Shown: positions 1 through 8,024 of the stretch, piece after piece
Position numbering within the stretch: the first letter of the stretch is position 1
How the letters are laid out: each line of letters begins with the position of its first letter
Assembly (NCBI RefSeq): GCF_004364865.1
Contig: NZ_SOAU01000001.1
Span: forward strand, 992,001-1,056,000
Length of the DNA: 64,000 nucleotides
Source of the DNA: Ilumatobacter fluminis
Lineage (GTDB): Bacteria; Actinomycetota; Acidimicrobiia; Acidimicrobiales; Ilumatobacteraceae
Direction of reading: 5' to 3'
The notes under the pieces: generated by a model
Told to the model about the DNA's origin: nothing
Seen by the model: only the letters and a program-made list of their open reading frames with translations
Database searches by the model: none
Translations under genes and position numbers: made by a program

Positions 1-1898
1 ACCGGTGGGGACAGTCGCTCGGTGACATGCCGGCGGGCGCTGCGCCCGACCGCACCGTCGATCTGTCCGGTGGTTTCGAGACGCCTCGCAACCAGGGCGA
101 CCAGTACGCAGCACGGATTCGCACCCTGTTCACGCCCGCCGAGAGCGGGAGCTACCGCTTCTTCGTCTCGGGCGACGACGACGCACGGCTGTTCGTCAAC
201 CCGAACGGTCCCGACCCGGTGGGCGCCGCGATGGCTGCGTACATCGCCGGATGGACCACCTACCAGCAGTGGGACCGATACGCGAGCCAGCGAACCGCCT
301 GGTACGAACTCGAAGCCGGAACCTCCTACTACCTGGAGGCGATCGGCAAGGAAGGGTCCGGCGACGACAGCGTCGCCGTCGGGATGCAGCGCACGGTCGG
401 CGGTCCGGTCGAACTGCTTCCGGCGGATCTGATCGAGGCGACGTCGCTCGGCGAGGGTGGGTGGCGTCTCGCCACGCCACAAGGACTTCCCGAGGTGCCC
501 GGCCCCTTGCACGCACCCGGCTGGTCGACCGAGATCGGGGTCGAGGCGGCGTTCGTGGCCTGGAACCCCGTCGCCGAGGCCGAGGGCTACCACGTCCGAC
601 TCGAAGGTGGCGGCCAGGTGCGGCAGTTCGAGAGCGACGTCCCCGAGGCGTCGTTCGTCGGCCTCGTGCCCGACACTCGCTACCTCCTCGAAGTGGCCCC
701 GATGAACGCCGGCGGCCGACAGGCGTCGACCGCGACCGTCCTGGTGACGAAGCCGGGCCCGTACCCGACGCCGGTGTCGCCCGACGCGCCGTCTCCCGAC
801 GCGAGGCCGACGGTTGCGTGGGACCGCTGGGACACCGGCTGGTGGACTCTCACCTCGATCCCCGACGGCCTGGCTCCGGTGTCGACGGCCACACTGGCCT
901 GGGGGCTCGAGACGCCCCCGATGCAGGGCGAGAACCACGCGGCCCGCCTTCGTGCCCTGCTCACGCCGACCGAGACCGACGACTACACGTTCCACCTGTC
1001 GGGCGACGACGACGCCCGGCTCCTGTTCAACCCCGACGGGGTGAACGCCGACGGTGCCGTGGCGATCGCCTCCGTTGCCGGATGGACCGAGCAGTACCAG
1101 TGGGATCGCTACGACAGCCAGTCGAGCGCGACCTTCCGACTGCACGCCGGACGCTCGTACTACATCGAGGCCATCGGCGTGCACGGTCTCGACCTCGACC
1201 ACCTCGAGGTCGGTTGGAGCGTGCCCGACGGCGACATCGAGGTCGTGCCCGCCGAGGTGCTCACGCCCACTCGAGCCGGCGAGGGCGGTTGGCGACGCGA
1301 CGCGACCGGTCTGCCGCTGATCCCCGACAAGCCGAAGCACCTGAAGGTCGACAGCACCACCACGACCCTGCACGCCACCTGGGACGCCCCGACGGTCTCC
1401 GAGCGACACGGCGAGGCCGTCTTCTACGAGGTCTCGATCTCGGGCGACGCCGAGCTGGTTCTGGTCACCGAGGAGACCGAGGTGTGGATCCCCGATCTGC
1501 CGATCGGTGGCCGGTTCTGGTTCGAGGTCGTCCCGTGGAACCAGTCGGGCCGCGGCAAGGAAGCGGCCCACACCGTCCACACCGACAAGCAGGTCGACAA
1601 GGGCAAGAACGGTCAGCCCGCCGCGACGAGTACCACGGTGCCGGCCGCCGTCCCGTCGGTCTCCGACCCCGACGACGGCCAGCGCGGCAATGGCAAGCGG
1701 AACGACAAGGGCGAACTCGTCGACCAGCTCGCTCCGATCGGTGTGTTCGACGCCACTGGAGACGACGTCGGCCTCGGCGCGATCACCGGTGGAGCGGTCG
1801 CCGCCGCTCCGGCCCGGTCGCCGATCCGGTCGCAGCCGATCGGTCTGCCGGTCGGGGTCGGCGCCGGCGTCGGCGCCACCGGTTGGCCCGGCGCGTGA
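1..1898 (+). CDS. PA14-like / fibronectin III surface protein (5' end outside window)
   Basis: The reading frame is open from base 3 with no start upstream, so the gene is cut by the window edge and 632 residues are visible. It holds two similar modules. Each has a PA14/GLEYA-like domain marked by the motif SGDDDARL(F/L)(V/F)NP (about nt 165-210 and 1003-1035) and by a SYY(L/I)EAIG strand, followed by a fibronectin III-like domain (about nt 500-760 and 1330-1590). PA14 domains usually bind carbohydrate and occur on secreted proteins. The C-terminus is Ser/Thr/Pro/Gly-rich. No signal peptide is visible because the N-terminus is missing. It lies directly before rpsL, a place often taken by rpoC. 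The function is inferred from domains only. Confidence 0.7.
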   Translation, partial: RWGQSLGDMPAGAAPDRTVDLSGGFETPRNQGDQYAARIRTLFTPAESGSYRFFVSGDDDARLFVNPNGPDPVGAAMAAYIAGWTTYQQWDRYASQRTAWYELEAGTSYYLEAIGKEGSGDDSVAVGMQRTVGGPVELLPADLIEATSLGEGGWRLATPQGLPEVPGPLHAPGWSTEIGVEAAFVAWNPVAEAEGYHVRLEGGGQVRQFESDVPEASFVGLVPDTRYLLEVAPMNAGGRQASTATVLVTKPGPYPTPVSPDAPSPDARPTVAWDRWDTGWWTLTSIPDGLAPVSTATLAWGLETPPMQGENHAARLRALLTPTETDDYTFHLSGDDDARLLFNPDGVNADGAVAIASVAGWTEQYQWDRYDSQSSATFRLHAGRSYYIEAIGVHGLDLDHLEVGWSVPDGDIEVVPAEVLTPTRAGEGGWRRDATGLPLIPDKPKHLKVDSTTTTLHATWDAPTVSERHGEAVFYEVSISGDAELVLVTEETEVWIPDLPIGGRFWFEVVPWNQSGRGKEAAHTVHTDKQVDKGKNGQPAATSTTVPAAVPSVSDPDDGQRGNGKRNDKGELVDQLAPIGVFDATGDDVGLGAITGGAVAAAPARSPIRSQPIGLPVGVGAGVGATGWPGA

Positions 1899-1904
1899 CC
1901 GGGG

Positions 1905-1933
1905 TTGGCGAGTGCCCCGCACGCTCGTAGCAT
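1905..1933 (+). promoter_or_regulatory. candidate promoter of rpsL-rpsG
   Basis: TTGGCG (1905-1910), a 17-nt spacer and TAGCAT (1928-1933) form a sigma-70-like promoter just after the upstream stop codon. It would give a leader of about 130 nt containing a small GGCG(GCTT)CGCC hairpin near 2000. The same TAGCAT hexamer occurs in the candidate rplC promoter. Confidence 0.5.
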
Positions 1934-2071
1934 TGCTCTGTCCTCTCGTCGGGCCTCGCGGCTCGGCGTACGGCGCCCGGTCGGCGGCTTCGCCGGTCGG
2001 ACAACTCACCACATGCCCGTCGACCCGCCGGAGTGCGGCTCTCCTCGGGTGGGATTCACGAGAGGTAGTAC

Positions 2072-2443
2072 ATGCCAACCATTCAGCAGCTCGTCCGCCA
2101 GGGACGCAGCTCGAAGTTCACGAAGAGCAAGACGCCGGCGCTCAAGGGCTCGCCGCAGCGTCGCGGTGTGTGCACCCGTGTGTACACCACCACGCCGAAG
2201 AAGCCGAACTCGGCCCTTCGCAAGGTCGCCCGTGTCCGCTTGTCGAGCGGCATCGAGGTCACCGCCTACATCCCCGGCGAGGGCCACAACCTGCAGGAGC
2301 ACTCGATCGTGCTCGTCCGTGGTGGTCGTGTCCGCGACCTCCCCGGTGTCCGCTACAAGATCATCCGTGGTGCGCTCGACGCCGCTGGCGTCAAGGGACG
2401 CAAGCAGGCCCGCAGCCGCTACGGCGCGAAGACGGAGAAGTGA
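2072..2443 (+). CDS. rpsL: 30S ribosomal protein S12
   Basis: A 123-residue S12 of normal length, forming part of the decoding centre of the 30S subunit. The conserved stretches [15 protein letters not shown] and [17 protein letters not shown] are present. AGAGG at 2061-2065 is the ribosome binding site. Lys43 (the PKKPNS lysine) is conserved. Position 88, normally Lys in GGRVKDLPG, is Arg here (codon CGC at 2333-2335). K88R in mycobacteria, and the equivalent K87R in E. coli, are known streptomycin-resistance substitutions. rpsG follows after 3 nt, so the two are co-translated. Confidence 0.98.
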   Translation: MPTIQQLVRQGRSSKFTKSKTPALKGSPQRRGVCTRVYTTTPKKPNSALRKVARVRLSSGIEVTAYIPGEGHNLQEHSIVLVRGGRVRDLPGVRYKIIRGALDAAGVKGRKQARSRYGAKTEK

Positions 2444-2446
2444 CCC

Positions 2447-2917
2447 ATGCCGCGTAAAGGACCCGCTCCCCGCCGCGAACTCGTCGCGGACCCGATCTAC
2501 CGCTCGGTGCTCGTCACCCAGCTGATCAACAAGGTCATGCTGCACGGCAAGCGCAGCATCGCCGAGAAGATCGTCTACGACGCGATGGACATCATCGCCG
2601 CCAAGACGAACGAGGACGCGCTCGACACCGTCAAGCGCGCCGTCGACAACGTCAAGCCGCCGCTCGAGGTGCGCAGCCGCCGCGTCGGTGGTGCCACGTA
2701 CCAGGTGCCGGTCGAGGTTCGTCCCCGTCGTGCGACCACCCTCGCGATCCGCTGGATCGTCGAGTTCAGCCGCAACCGTCGCGAGAAGTCGATGGCCCAG
2801 TGCCTCGCCAACGAGCTGATGGACGCTGCCAACGGTCTCGGCGCTTCGATGAAGCGTCGCGACGACATGCAGAAGATGGCCGACTCGAACAAGGCCTTCG
2901 CCCACTACCGCTGGTGA
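2447..2917 (+). CDS. rpsG: 30S ribosomal protein S7
   Basis: A 156-residue S7, the assembly protein that binds the 3' domain of 16S rRNA. It starts [10 protein letters not shown] and contains the conserved [14 protein letters not shown] block and a C-terminal [14 protein letters not shown]. Length is typical. It lies 3 nt after rpsL in the str operon. A strong hairpin follows 37 nt downstream, so transcription probably ends here and does not continue into fusA, which is displaced by about 5 kb. Confidence 0.98.
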   Translation: MPRKGPAPRRELVADPIYRSVLVTQLINKVMLHGKRSIAEKIVYDAMDIIAAKTNEDALDTVKRAVDNVKPPLEVRSRRVGGATYQVPVEVRPRRATTLAIRWIVEFSRNRREKSMAQCLANELMDAANGLGASMKRRDDMQKMADSNKAFAHYRW

Positions 2918-2954
2918 GCGAACGGCGACCCGACGGTCGCCGCCCCGACATCGA

Positions 2955-2988
2955 ACGAACGCCCCGGGCTCCGGCCCGGGGCGTTCGT
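2955..2988 (+). terminator. intrinsic terminator after rpsG
   Basis: A perfect 15-bp stem (ACGAACGCCCCGGGC / GCCCGGGGCGTTCGT) with a TCCG loop is followed by CGTTTCTTC. It is GC-rich with a weak U tract. It separates rpsL-rpsG from the glycerophosphodiesterase gene. Confidence 0.7.
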
Positions 2989-3044
2989 CGTTTCTTCACC
3001 CGACGTGCATGTCCGGAACCGGTCGCCGCTGTCAGACTGAGCGG

Positions 3045-4169
3045 ATGCGCTCGTCCCCCCGTGCCGGCCTCGTCGTCGTGGCCTCGTCGTTGCTCCTGCT
3101 CGCCGCCTGCGACGGCGAGTCCGAGGTCGCAGTGACCGTGCCCGACACCACACCGTCCGAGATCACGGTGCCGGAAACGACCGCGTCGGCAGCGACGGTG
3201 CCGGACACGACCGCGTCGGCGGTCACCGCGCCGGCGTCGACCGACACGCCGACAACGACCGACGCGCCCGCCACGACCGACGCGCCTGCGACGACCATGC
3301 CGTCGGTCAGCCGTCCGACGATCGACGAGCTGATCGCGTCGGGCGAGGTGCTCAACATCGCCCACGCGGGCGGCGATCAGGCGTGGCCGCACTCCACGTT
3401 CTATGCCTTCGATCGGGCGGTCGAGGCGGGTGCCGACGTCTTGGAGATGGATGTCCAACTCACCGCTGACGGTGTGCTGATCGTCCAGCACGACGACACG
3501 GTCGACGGCACCACCGACGGCACCGGACGCGTCGACTCGTTCACCTTCGACGAGATCACCCAACTCGACGCTGCGTACTGGTATTCGCCGGGCTGCTGGC
3601 CCTGCCGTGAGCAGGACGACGAGGCGTATGTCCTGCGCGGCGTTCGCACGGGCGCGGTCCCGGCGCCCGACGGCGTCGACCCGGACACGCTGCGGATCGT
3701 CTCGTTCGCCGAGCTGGTCGAGCGCTACCCCGACATGCCGCTCGACGTCGAGATCAAGGGCACGGATGCATCGGCGGCAGCCACCGCCGATGCGCTCGCC
3801 GCGGCGATCGTCGAGTACGACCTCACCGACAACGTCGTCGTGGTGTCGTTCGACGATCCGACGGTCGAATACTTCCGTTCGATCGCACCGGACGTCGACG
3901 TGTCGCCGGGTGTGGGGGAGATGTCGGCGTGGCTACTCCAAGGTGCCGATCTGTCACCGGGGACCCGCATCGTCCAGGTGCCGCCGATGTTCGGTGACGT
4001 CCCGGTCATCAGCCCCGAGTTCTGGACGGCCGTCGACGCAGCCGGGGTCGAGGTGTGGGTGTGGCCGAACGACTGGCGAACCCAGGAGAACGCCGAGTTC
4101 TACGAAGAACTCGTGGCCGACGGTGCCGACGGCATCATCGTCGGTCGACCCGATCTGTTCCCGAACTGA
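3045..4169 (+). CDS. glycerophosphodiester phosphodiesterase family lipoprotein
   Basis: The 374-residue protein starts at the ATG at 3045, which gives a lipoprotein signal MRSSPRAGLVVVASSLLLLAAC with an LAAC lipobox. A Thr/Pro-rich linker of about 70 residues follows, then a GDPD-fold domain. Catalytic landmarks are kept: the first His (LNIAHAGG), the metal pair in LEMDVQLTADG and the second His (VQHDDT). The usual HRG and PENT motifs are altered to HAG and PHST, so substrate preference may differ. It probably hydrolyses glycerophosphodiesters outside the membrane. A CAGACT hexamer 6 nt before the ATG suggests a leaderless transcript. Confidence 0.85.
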   Translation: MRSSPRAGLVVVASSLLLLAACDGESEVAVTVPDTTPSEITVPETTASAATVPDTTASAVTAPASTDTPTTTDAPATTDAPATTMPSVSRPTIDELIASGEVLNIAHAGGDQAWPHSTFYAFDRAVEAGADVLEMDVQLTADGVLIVQHDDTVDGTTDGTGRVDSFTFDEITQLDAAYWYSPGCWPCREQDDEAYVLRGVRTGAVPAPDGVDPDTLRIVSFAELVERYPDMPLDVEIKGTDASAAATADALAAAIVEYDLTDNVVVVSFDDPTVEYFRSIAPDVDVSPGVGEMSAWLLQGADLSPGTRIVQVPPMFGDVPVISPEFWTAVDAAGVEVWVWPNDWRTQENAEFYEELVADGADGIIVGRPDLFPN

Positions 4170-4291
4170 CATCCGTGGCGGATTGAACCCCGCCGATTCA
4201 CGCACTACGTTCGGAGGCGTCGACGAGATGGGGGTTTCGTCGACGGGCGTCGTCGGTGACGACGCCGATATCGACATCGAAGGGGGTCACG

Positions 4292-4726
4292 ATGAACGTG
4301 CAGTCGATTCTCGGATCGAAGGGCAATGCGGTCGAGACGATCGCGCAGACGGCGACACTGTTCGACGCGGCCCGACAACTCGGTGAACGCAAGATCGGCG
4401 CGCTCGTCGTGTCGGGCGACGGCCGTGCCATCGAAGGAATCGTCTCCGAGCGCGACATCGTCCGCGCCACGTCGGGGGGCGGCGCCGAGGCACTCGACAA
4501 CTCGGTCGGTTCGGTGATGTCGACCGACGTCATCACGTGTTCGTGTGGCGACGGGGTCGACCAGCTGATGTCGTTGATGACCGACCGTCGGATCCGTCAC
4601 CTGCCTGTCGTCGACGATCGCGGCCACCTCGCCGGCATCATCTCGATCGGTGACGTCGTGAAGGCCCGCCTCGCCGAACTCGAACACGAGAACGAAGCAC
4701 TCACCCAGTACATCTCCGGCCACTGA
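4292..4726 (+). CDS. tandem CBS-domain protein
   Basis: A 144-residue protein made almost entirely of two CBS domains (about residues 8-60 and 74-130), with the typical ends GIVSERDIVRA and GIISIGDVVKARL. CBS pairs bind adenine nucleotides and act as regulatory modules, and stand-alone versions are common in actinobacteria. The start at 4292 is chosen because AGGGGG at 4281-4286 is a good Shine-Dalgarno; a longer frame from 4256 lacks one. It ends in a long inverted repeat shared with the convergent arsJ gene. Partner unknown. Confidence 0.85.
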   Translation: MNVQSILGSKGNAVETIAQTATLFDAARQLGERKIGALVVSGDGRAIEGIVSERDIVRATSGGGAEALDNSVGSVMSTDVITCSCGDGVDQLMSLMTDRRIRHLPVVDDRGHLAGIISIGDVVKARLAELEHENEALTQYISGH

Positions 4727-4741
4727 CCCGCCAGTCCGGAC

Positions 4742-4826
4742 CACAGATGGTGTCGGATACTTCCCGTGCGGCAAGGCCGCTCGCCAGCCCAGGGTGACAC
4801 ACGGGAGGTATCCGACACCATCTGTG
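4742..4826. repeat. REP-like inverted repeat A (27-bp arms)
   Basis: Left arm 4742-4768 and right arm 4800-4826 are reverse complements with one mismatch, separated by 31 nt. The right arm reads CACGGGA-GGTATCCGACACC-ATCTGTG. It fills the gap between the converging CBS and arsJ genes, so it can act as a two-way terminator. The 13-base core recurs with other arms near 12471, 17791, 19282 and 36861. Confidence 0.75.
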
Positions 4827-6041
4827 TCAGGCGGGGACGGGGGTCGGGGTGCGGGCCGGCGTCGACGGCAACGGCTCGAACCGGAGGGTGAGGAGCCAGG
4901 TGATCAGCACGAAGGTCGCCGATCCCCACATCGCTCCCTCGAAGCCGCCCCACAGATAGAGCACACCCGAGAGGAGGGTGCCCACGAGGCGGCCGGTCGC
5001 GTTCGCCGAGTAGTAGAAGCCGACGTCGAGCGACACGTCGTCGTCGTGCTTCGAGTAGGCCAGGATCAGATACGAGTGCAACGACGAGTTGACGGCGAAC
5101 ACGAGGCCGTAGACGATCAGCCCGCCGACGACGGTCGCCGTGATCGCAATGTCGAACGTGACGCCGACGGCGATCGCCGCCGTCACGACCAGCAGCGCGA
5201 ACGACCAGACCTTGGCGCCGAGGAGATGGTCCCGACCGAGCACACGTGGAGCGATCGACTGCACGGCGCCGTAGCCGATGGTCCAGATCGCCAGGAACGC
5301 GCCGACCCCCTCGAACGTCCAGCCGAGCTGATCGTCGAGGAAGACCGGGAGCGCGACCACGAACCAGATGTCGCGCGAACCGAACAGGAACAGGCGGGCG
5401 ATCGACAAGCGGTTGATCGCGGTCGACTTCGACAGGATCGACCGGAGCGGCTGCTTGACCTTCGCCTTGCCGATCTCCGACTTGAGCAGCAGCATGATCG
5501 CCGCGAGCACGACCACCAACGCAGCCGCCATCGCGAGTAGCGCCTCGTCGTAGCCGATGGCAGACAGCAGCGCAGCGCCGACGAAGAAGCCGACGCCCTT
5601 GAGCGCGTTCTTCGAACCGGTGAGGATCGCAACCCACTTGAACAGCCCGCCCTCGCCGGCCACGAACTTGACGGCGCTCTTGGAGCTCATCTTGGTGAGG
5701 TCCTTCGCCACGCCGGACAGCGCCTGCAGACCCATGACGTAGGCGACCGAGGCCCACTCGGCCCAGCTCGCATCCTGGATCGTCAGCGCGGTCAGCGCCA
5801 CGATCTGGAGCGCCAATCCGGCCATCAGCGTCTTGTTCAGGCCGGTCCGCGAACCGACCCAGCCGCCGACCAGGTTCGTGACGATGCCCATGACCTCGTA
5901 GAGGAGGAACAGAAACGCCAGCTGGACGGGGGAGTAGCCGAGTTCGTGGAAGTGGAGCAGCACCAACATCCGGAGCGCTCCGTCGGTGATGGTGAAGGCC
6001 CAGTAGCCGGCCGTGACCAGCACGTAGTCGCGGAGGTTCAT
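4827..6041 (-). CDS. arsJ: organoarsenical efflux MFS transporter ArsJ
   Basis: A 404-residue major-facilitator protein with about 12 hydrophobic segments. The N-terminal YWAFTITDGALRMLVLLHFH, the Gly-rich NLVGGWVGSRTGLN and the ALSGVAKDLTKMSSKSAVK block are hallmarks of ArsJ as known from Pseudomonas. ArsJ exports 1-arseno-3-phosphoglycerate, which the partner GAPDH makes from arsenate and glyceraldehyde-3-phosphate; the product decays outside to release arsenate. It is the last gene of a minus-strand operon, 34 nt after gapdh. Assignment rests on sequence recall and on the diagnostic arsRC-gapdh-arsJ order. Confidence 0.92.
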   Translation of the reverse strand: MNLRDYVLVTAGYWAFTITDGALRMLVLLHFHELGYSPVQLAFLFLLYEVMGIVTNLVGGWVGSRTGLNKTLMAGLALQIVALTALTIQDASWAEWASVAYVMGLQALSGVAKDLTKMSSKSAVKFVAGEGGLFKWVAILTGSKNALKGVGFFVGAALLSAIGYDEALLAMAAALVVVLAAIMLLLKSEIGKAKVKQPLRSILSKSTAINRLSIARLFLFGSRDIWFVVALPVFLDDQLGWTFEGVGAFLAIWTIGYGAVQSIAPRVLGRDHLLGAKVWSFALLVVTAAIAVGVTFDIAITATVVGGLIVYGLVFAVNSSLHSYLILAYSKHDDDVSLDVGFYYSANATGRLVGTLLSGVLYLWGGFEGAMWGSATFVLITWLLTLRFEPLPSTPARTPTPVPA

Positions 6042-6075
6042 CGCACAGCGTCCGATCCCGGGGTGTGCTGCGGTG

Positions 6076-7083
6076 TCACAGCGAACCGGCGACCTTCGCC
6101 GCGAGATCGGCCATGCGGAACGCGTAGCCGTACTCGTTGTCGTACCAGGCGATGACCTTCACCATCCGATCGTCGACCACCATCGTCGACGGGGCGTCGA
6201 CGATCGATGACCGGGTGTCGTTCGTGTAGTCGGCCGACACGAGCGGTCGCTCCTCGTAGCCGAGGATGCCCTCGAGCTCGCCCTGGGCAGCAGTGCGGAA
6301 CAAGCCGTTGACCTCGTCGACGGTGACGTCCCGGCTCATCGTGAACACGGCGTCGGTGATCGACGCGTTCAGCAGGGGCACGCGAACCGCCATGCCGTTC
6401 AGCTTGCCGACGAGGTCGGGATAGATCATCGTGATCGCGGTCGCCGAACCGGTGGAGGTCGGGATCAACGAGTTGAGCGCCGATCGGGCGCGACGCAGGT
6501 CCTTGTGTGGCGCGTCGACGATGACCTGGGTGTTGGTGACGTCGTGGATGGTGGTGATCGCACCGCGCTCGATGCCGATCTGCTCGTGGAGCACCTTGAC
6601 GACCGGAGCGAGGCAGTTCGTGGTGCACGACGCAGCCGTGACGATGTGATTCGTCGACGGGTCGTACAGATCGTCGTTGCACCCCATGACGATGTTCAGC
6701 ACACCGTCACTCTTGACCGGCGCGGCGACGATCACCTTCTGCACACCGTTCTCCAGGTACGGCTGGAGCACCTCGGTCGTCTTGAACTTGCCGCTCGCCT
6801 CCAGCACGATGTCGACCCCGAGGTCGGCCCACGGCACGTCGGTGGGGGTGCTGTGCATCGAGACCGTCGCTCGGGTGCCGTCGACGGTGATCGAGTTGTC
6901 GTCGTGGTCGACGGTGCCGGCGTAGCGGCCGTGCACGGTGTCGAACTCGAGCAGGTGCGCTGCCGTCGGAGCGTCGGCCTTCGGGTCGTTGACGTGGACG
7001 AGTTCGAGTTCGGGATGGGTGGCGAGGCCGCGGACGACGAGTCGTCCGATGCGGCCGAAACCGTTGATGCCGATGCGGGTCAT
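6076..7083 (-). CDS. ArsJ-associated glyceraldehyde-3-phosphate dehydrogenase
   Basis: A 335-residue GAPDH of normal length. The Rossmann start is [17 protein letters not shown], the catalytic Cys lies in [11 protein letters not shown], and the C-terminal [15 protein letters not shown] is typical. In ars operons of this type the enzyme uses arsenate in place of phosphate and yields 1-arseno-3-phosphoglycerate for ArsJ. The ATG overlaps the arsRC stop by 4 nt (ATGA), so translation is coupled. Whether it also serves glycolysis cannot be told from the sequence, and no other glycolytic gene is nearby. Confidence 0.93.
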   Translation of the reverse strand: MTRIGINGFGRIGRLVVRGLATHPELELVHVNDPKADAPTAAHLLEFDTVHGRYAGTVDHDDNSITVDGTRATVSMHSTPTDVPWADLGVDIVLEASGKFKTTEVLQPYLENGVQKVIVAAPVKSDGVLNIVMGCNDDLYDPSTNHIVTAASCTTNCLAPVVKVLHEQIGIERGAITTIHDVTNTQVIVDAPHKDLRRARSALNSLIPTSTGSATAITMIYPDLVGKLNGMAVRVPLLNASITDAVFTMSRDVTVDEVNGLFRTAAQGELEGILGYEERPLVSADYTNDTRSSIVDAPSTMVVDDRMVKVIAWYDNEYGYAFRMADLAAKVAGSL

Positions 7084-7778
7084 CGTTGCTCCTGGGGATC
7101 GTTGGTGGGTGTGGTGCCGGTGGTGGTGGTGAGGGTGGTGATCCGGCGACGAATGAGGTCGAGGGCTTCATCGAACGCGGCGTCGGTGCCGTCGACGGCA
7201 GGGTCGGGGATCGACCAGTGCCACGCCGGCACCGACGGCAGTTGCTCGTGGGCGAGATCGCACACCGTGACGACCGTCGTGCCCTCCGGCACCGTCTCGA
7301 GCCGCTGCGGGCGGGCGTGGCCGAGATCGAGGCCGGCACGCGCGGCGGCGGCGACGGCCCCGGGGTGGACGGCATCGGCGGGTTCGGTGCCGGCGGAGGC
7401 GGCAGGTCCGCCCCGGTCGGCCCGCCACGCTGCCGCGGCGAGTTGTGAGCGGGCCGAGTTCTGGGTGCAGACGAACAACATCGGTGTCGCCGGGTCGACG
7501 GGGGCGGCACCGAGGCGAAGGTCGAGCCGGTCCGGGCGCAACCGGACGTACCGGCGGCGTCGATCACCGCTCGACGCGATGCGTTCGATCAGCCCGGCGT
7601 GCTCGAGCGCGTCGAGGTGGAACGCCAACAGGCTCGGCGCGACGCCCAGCAGGGCGCTCAGCTCCTTGGGGGAGCGGTCACTGCGTTGCAGCTCGTCGAC
7701 GACCGCGACGCGGACGGGTTCGCCGAGCGCCGCATGCACGGCGGCGCGTCGCTCGGCGTCTGCAGAGATCCCGGTCAC
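7080..7778 (-). CDS. ArsR-type repressor fused to LMW-phosphatase-type arsenate reductase
   Basis: A 232-residue fusion. Residues 10-80 form an ArsR-like winged helix ([20 protein letters not shown]). Residues 98-215 form a low-molecular-weight phosphatase/ArsC domain with the CX5R loop (Cys104-TQNSA-Arg110) and the Asp-Pro acid motif (residues 192-193). The wing lacks the usual ELCVCDL cysteines, so arsenic sensing may use Cys104/Cys173 of the reductase half, or another site. The GTG at 7778 is chosen over the upstream TTG at 7814 because TAGCGT lies 7 nt before it and TTGAAC sits at -35. The upstream TTG falls inside the operator. Confidence 0.88.
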   Translation of the reverse strand: MTGISADAERRAAVHAALGEPVRVAVVDELQRSDRSPKELSALLGVAPSLLAFHLDALEHAGLIERIASSGDRRRRYVRLRPDRLDLRLGAAPVDPATPMLFVCTQNSARSQLAAAAWRADRGGPAASAGTEPADAVHPGAVAAAARAGLDLGHARPQRLETVPEGTTVVTVCDLAHEQLPSVPAWHWSIPDPAVDGTDAAFDEALDLIRRRITTLTTTTGTTPTNDPQEQR

Positions 7779-7785
7779 GTCGCCG

Positions 7786-7829
7786 ACGCTACGCCCCGCC
7801 TTCGAATCGTTCAACCGTCATTGAACGAT
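7786..7829 (-). promoter_or_regulatory. ars promoter with overlapping palindromic operator
   Basis: On the minus strand, TTGAAC (7814-7809), a 17-nt spacer and TAGCGT (7791-7786) lie 7 nt before the GTG start. A perfect inverted repeat ATCGTTCAA-N6-TTGAACGAT (7806-7829) covers the -35 box. This matches the layout expected for ArsR-family repression relieved by arsenic. Confidence 0.7.
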
Positions 7830-8024
7830 ATTCACCCAGGGTTCACCTGACATCGACCGACCGCCGGAGGGCCCGTGCTGAACGGGGATTGAATTCCGGA
7901 TGCACCCAGGTGGTTCCCGGATCGTGGGCGCTACACTCGAACATCGTGTTTCCGGCCGGACTGCGGTTCGGTCGGTACCTGTTCCTTGAGAGTTCTAACC
8001 CCGAAAGACGGAAGTGATCTGACG

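Noticed and set aside
4742-4826. CRISPR-like or riboswitch reading of the long inverted repeats
   Set aside because: Repeats are inverted pairs, not spaced direct repeats; no cas genes; they lie after stop codons rather than in 5' leaders.
7080-7814. TTG at 7814 as the arsRC start
   Set aside because: It lies inside the operator palindrome and is itself the -35 hexamer; GTG 7778 has the right spacing from TAGCGT.
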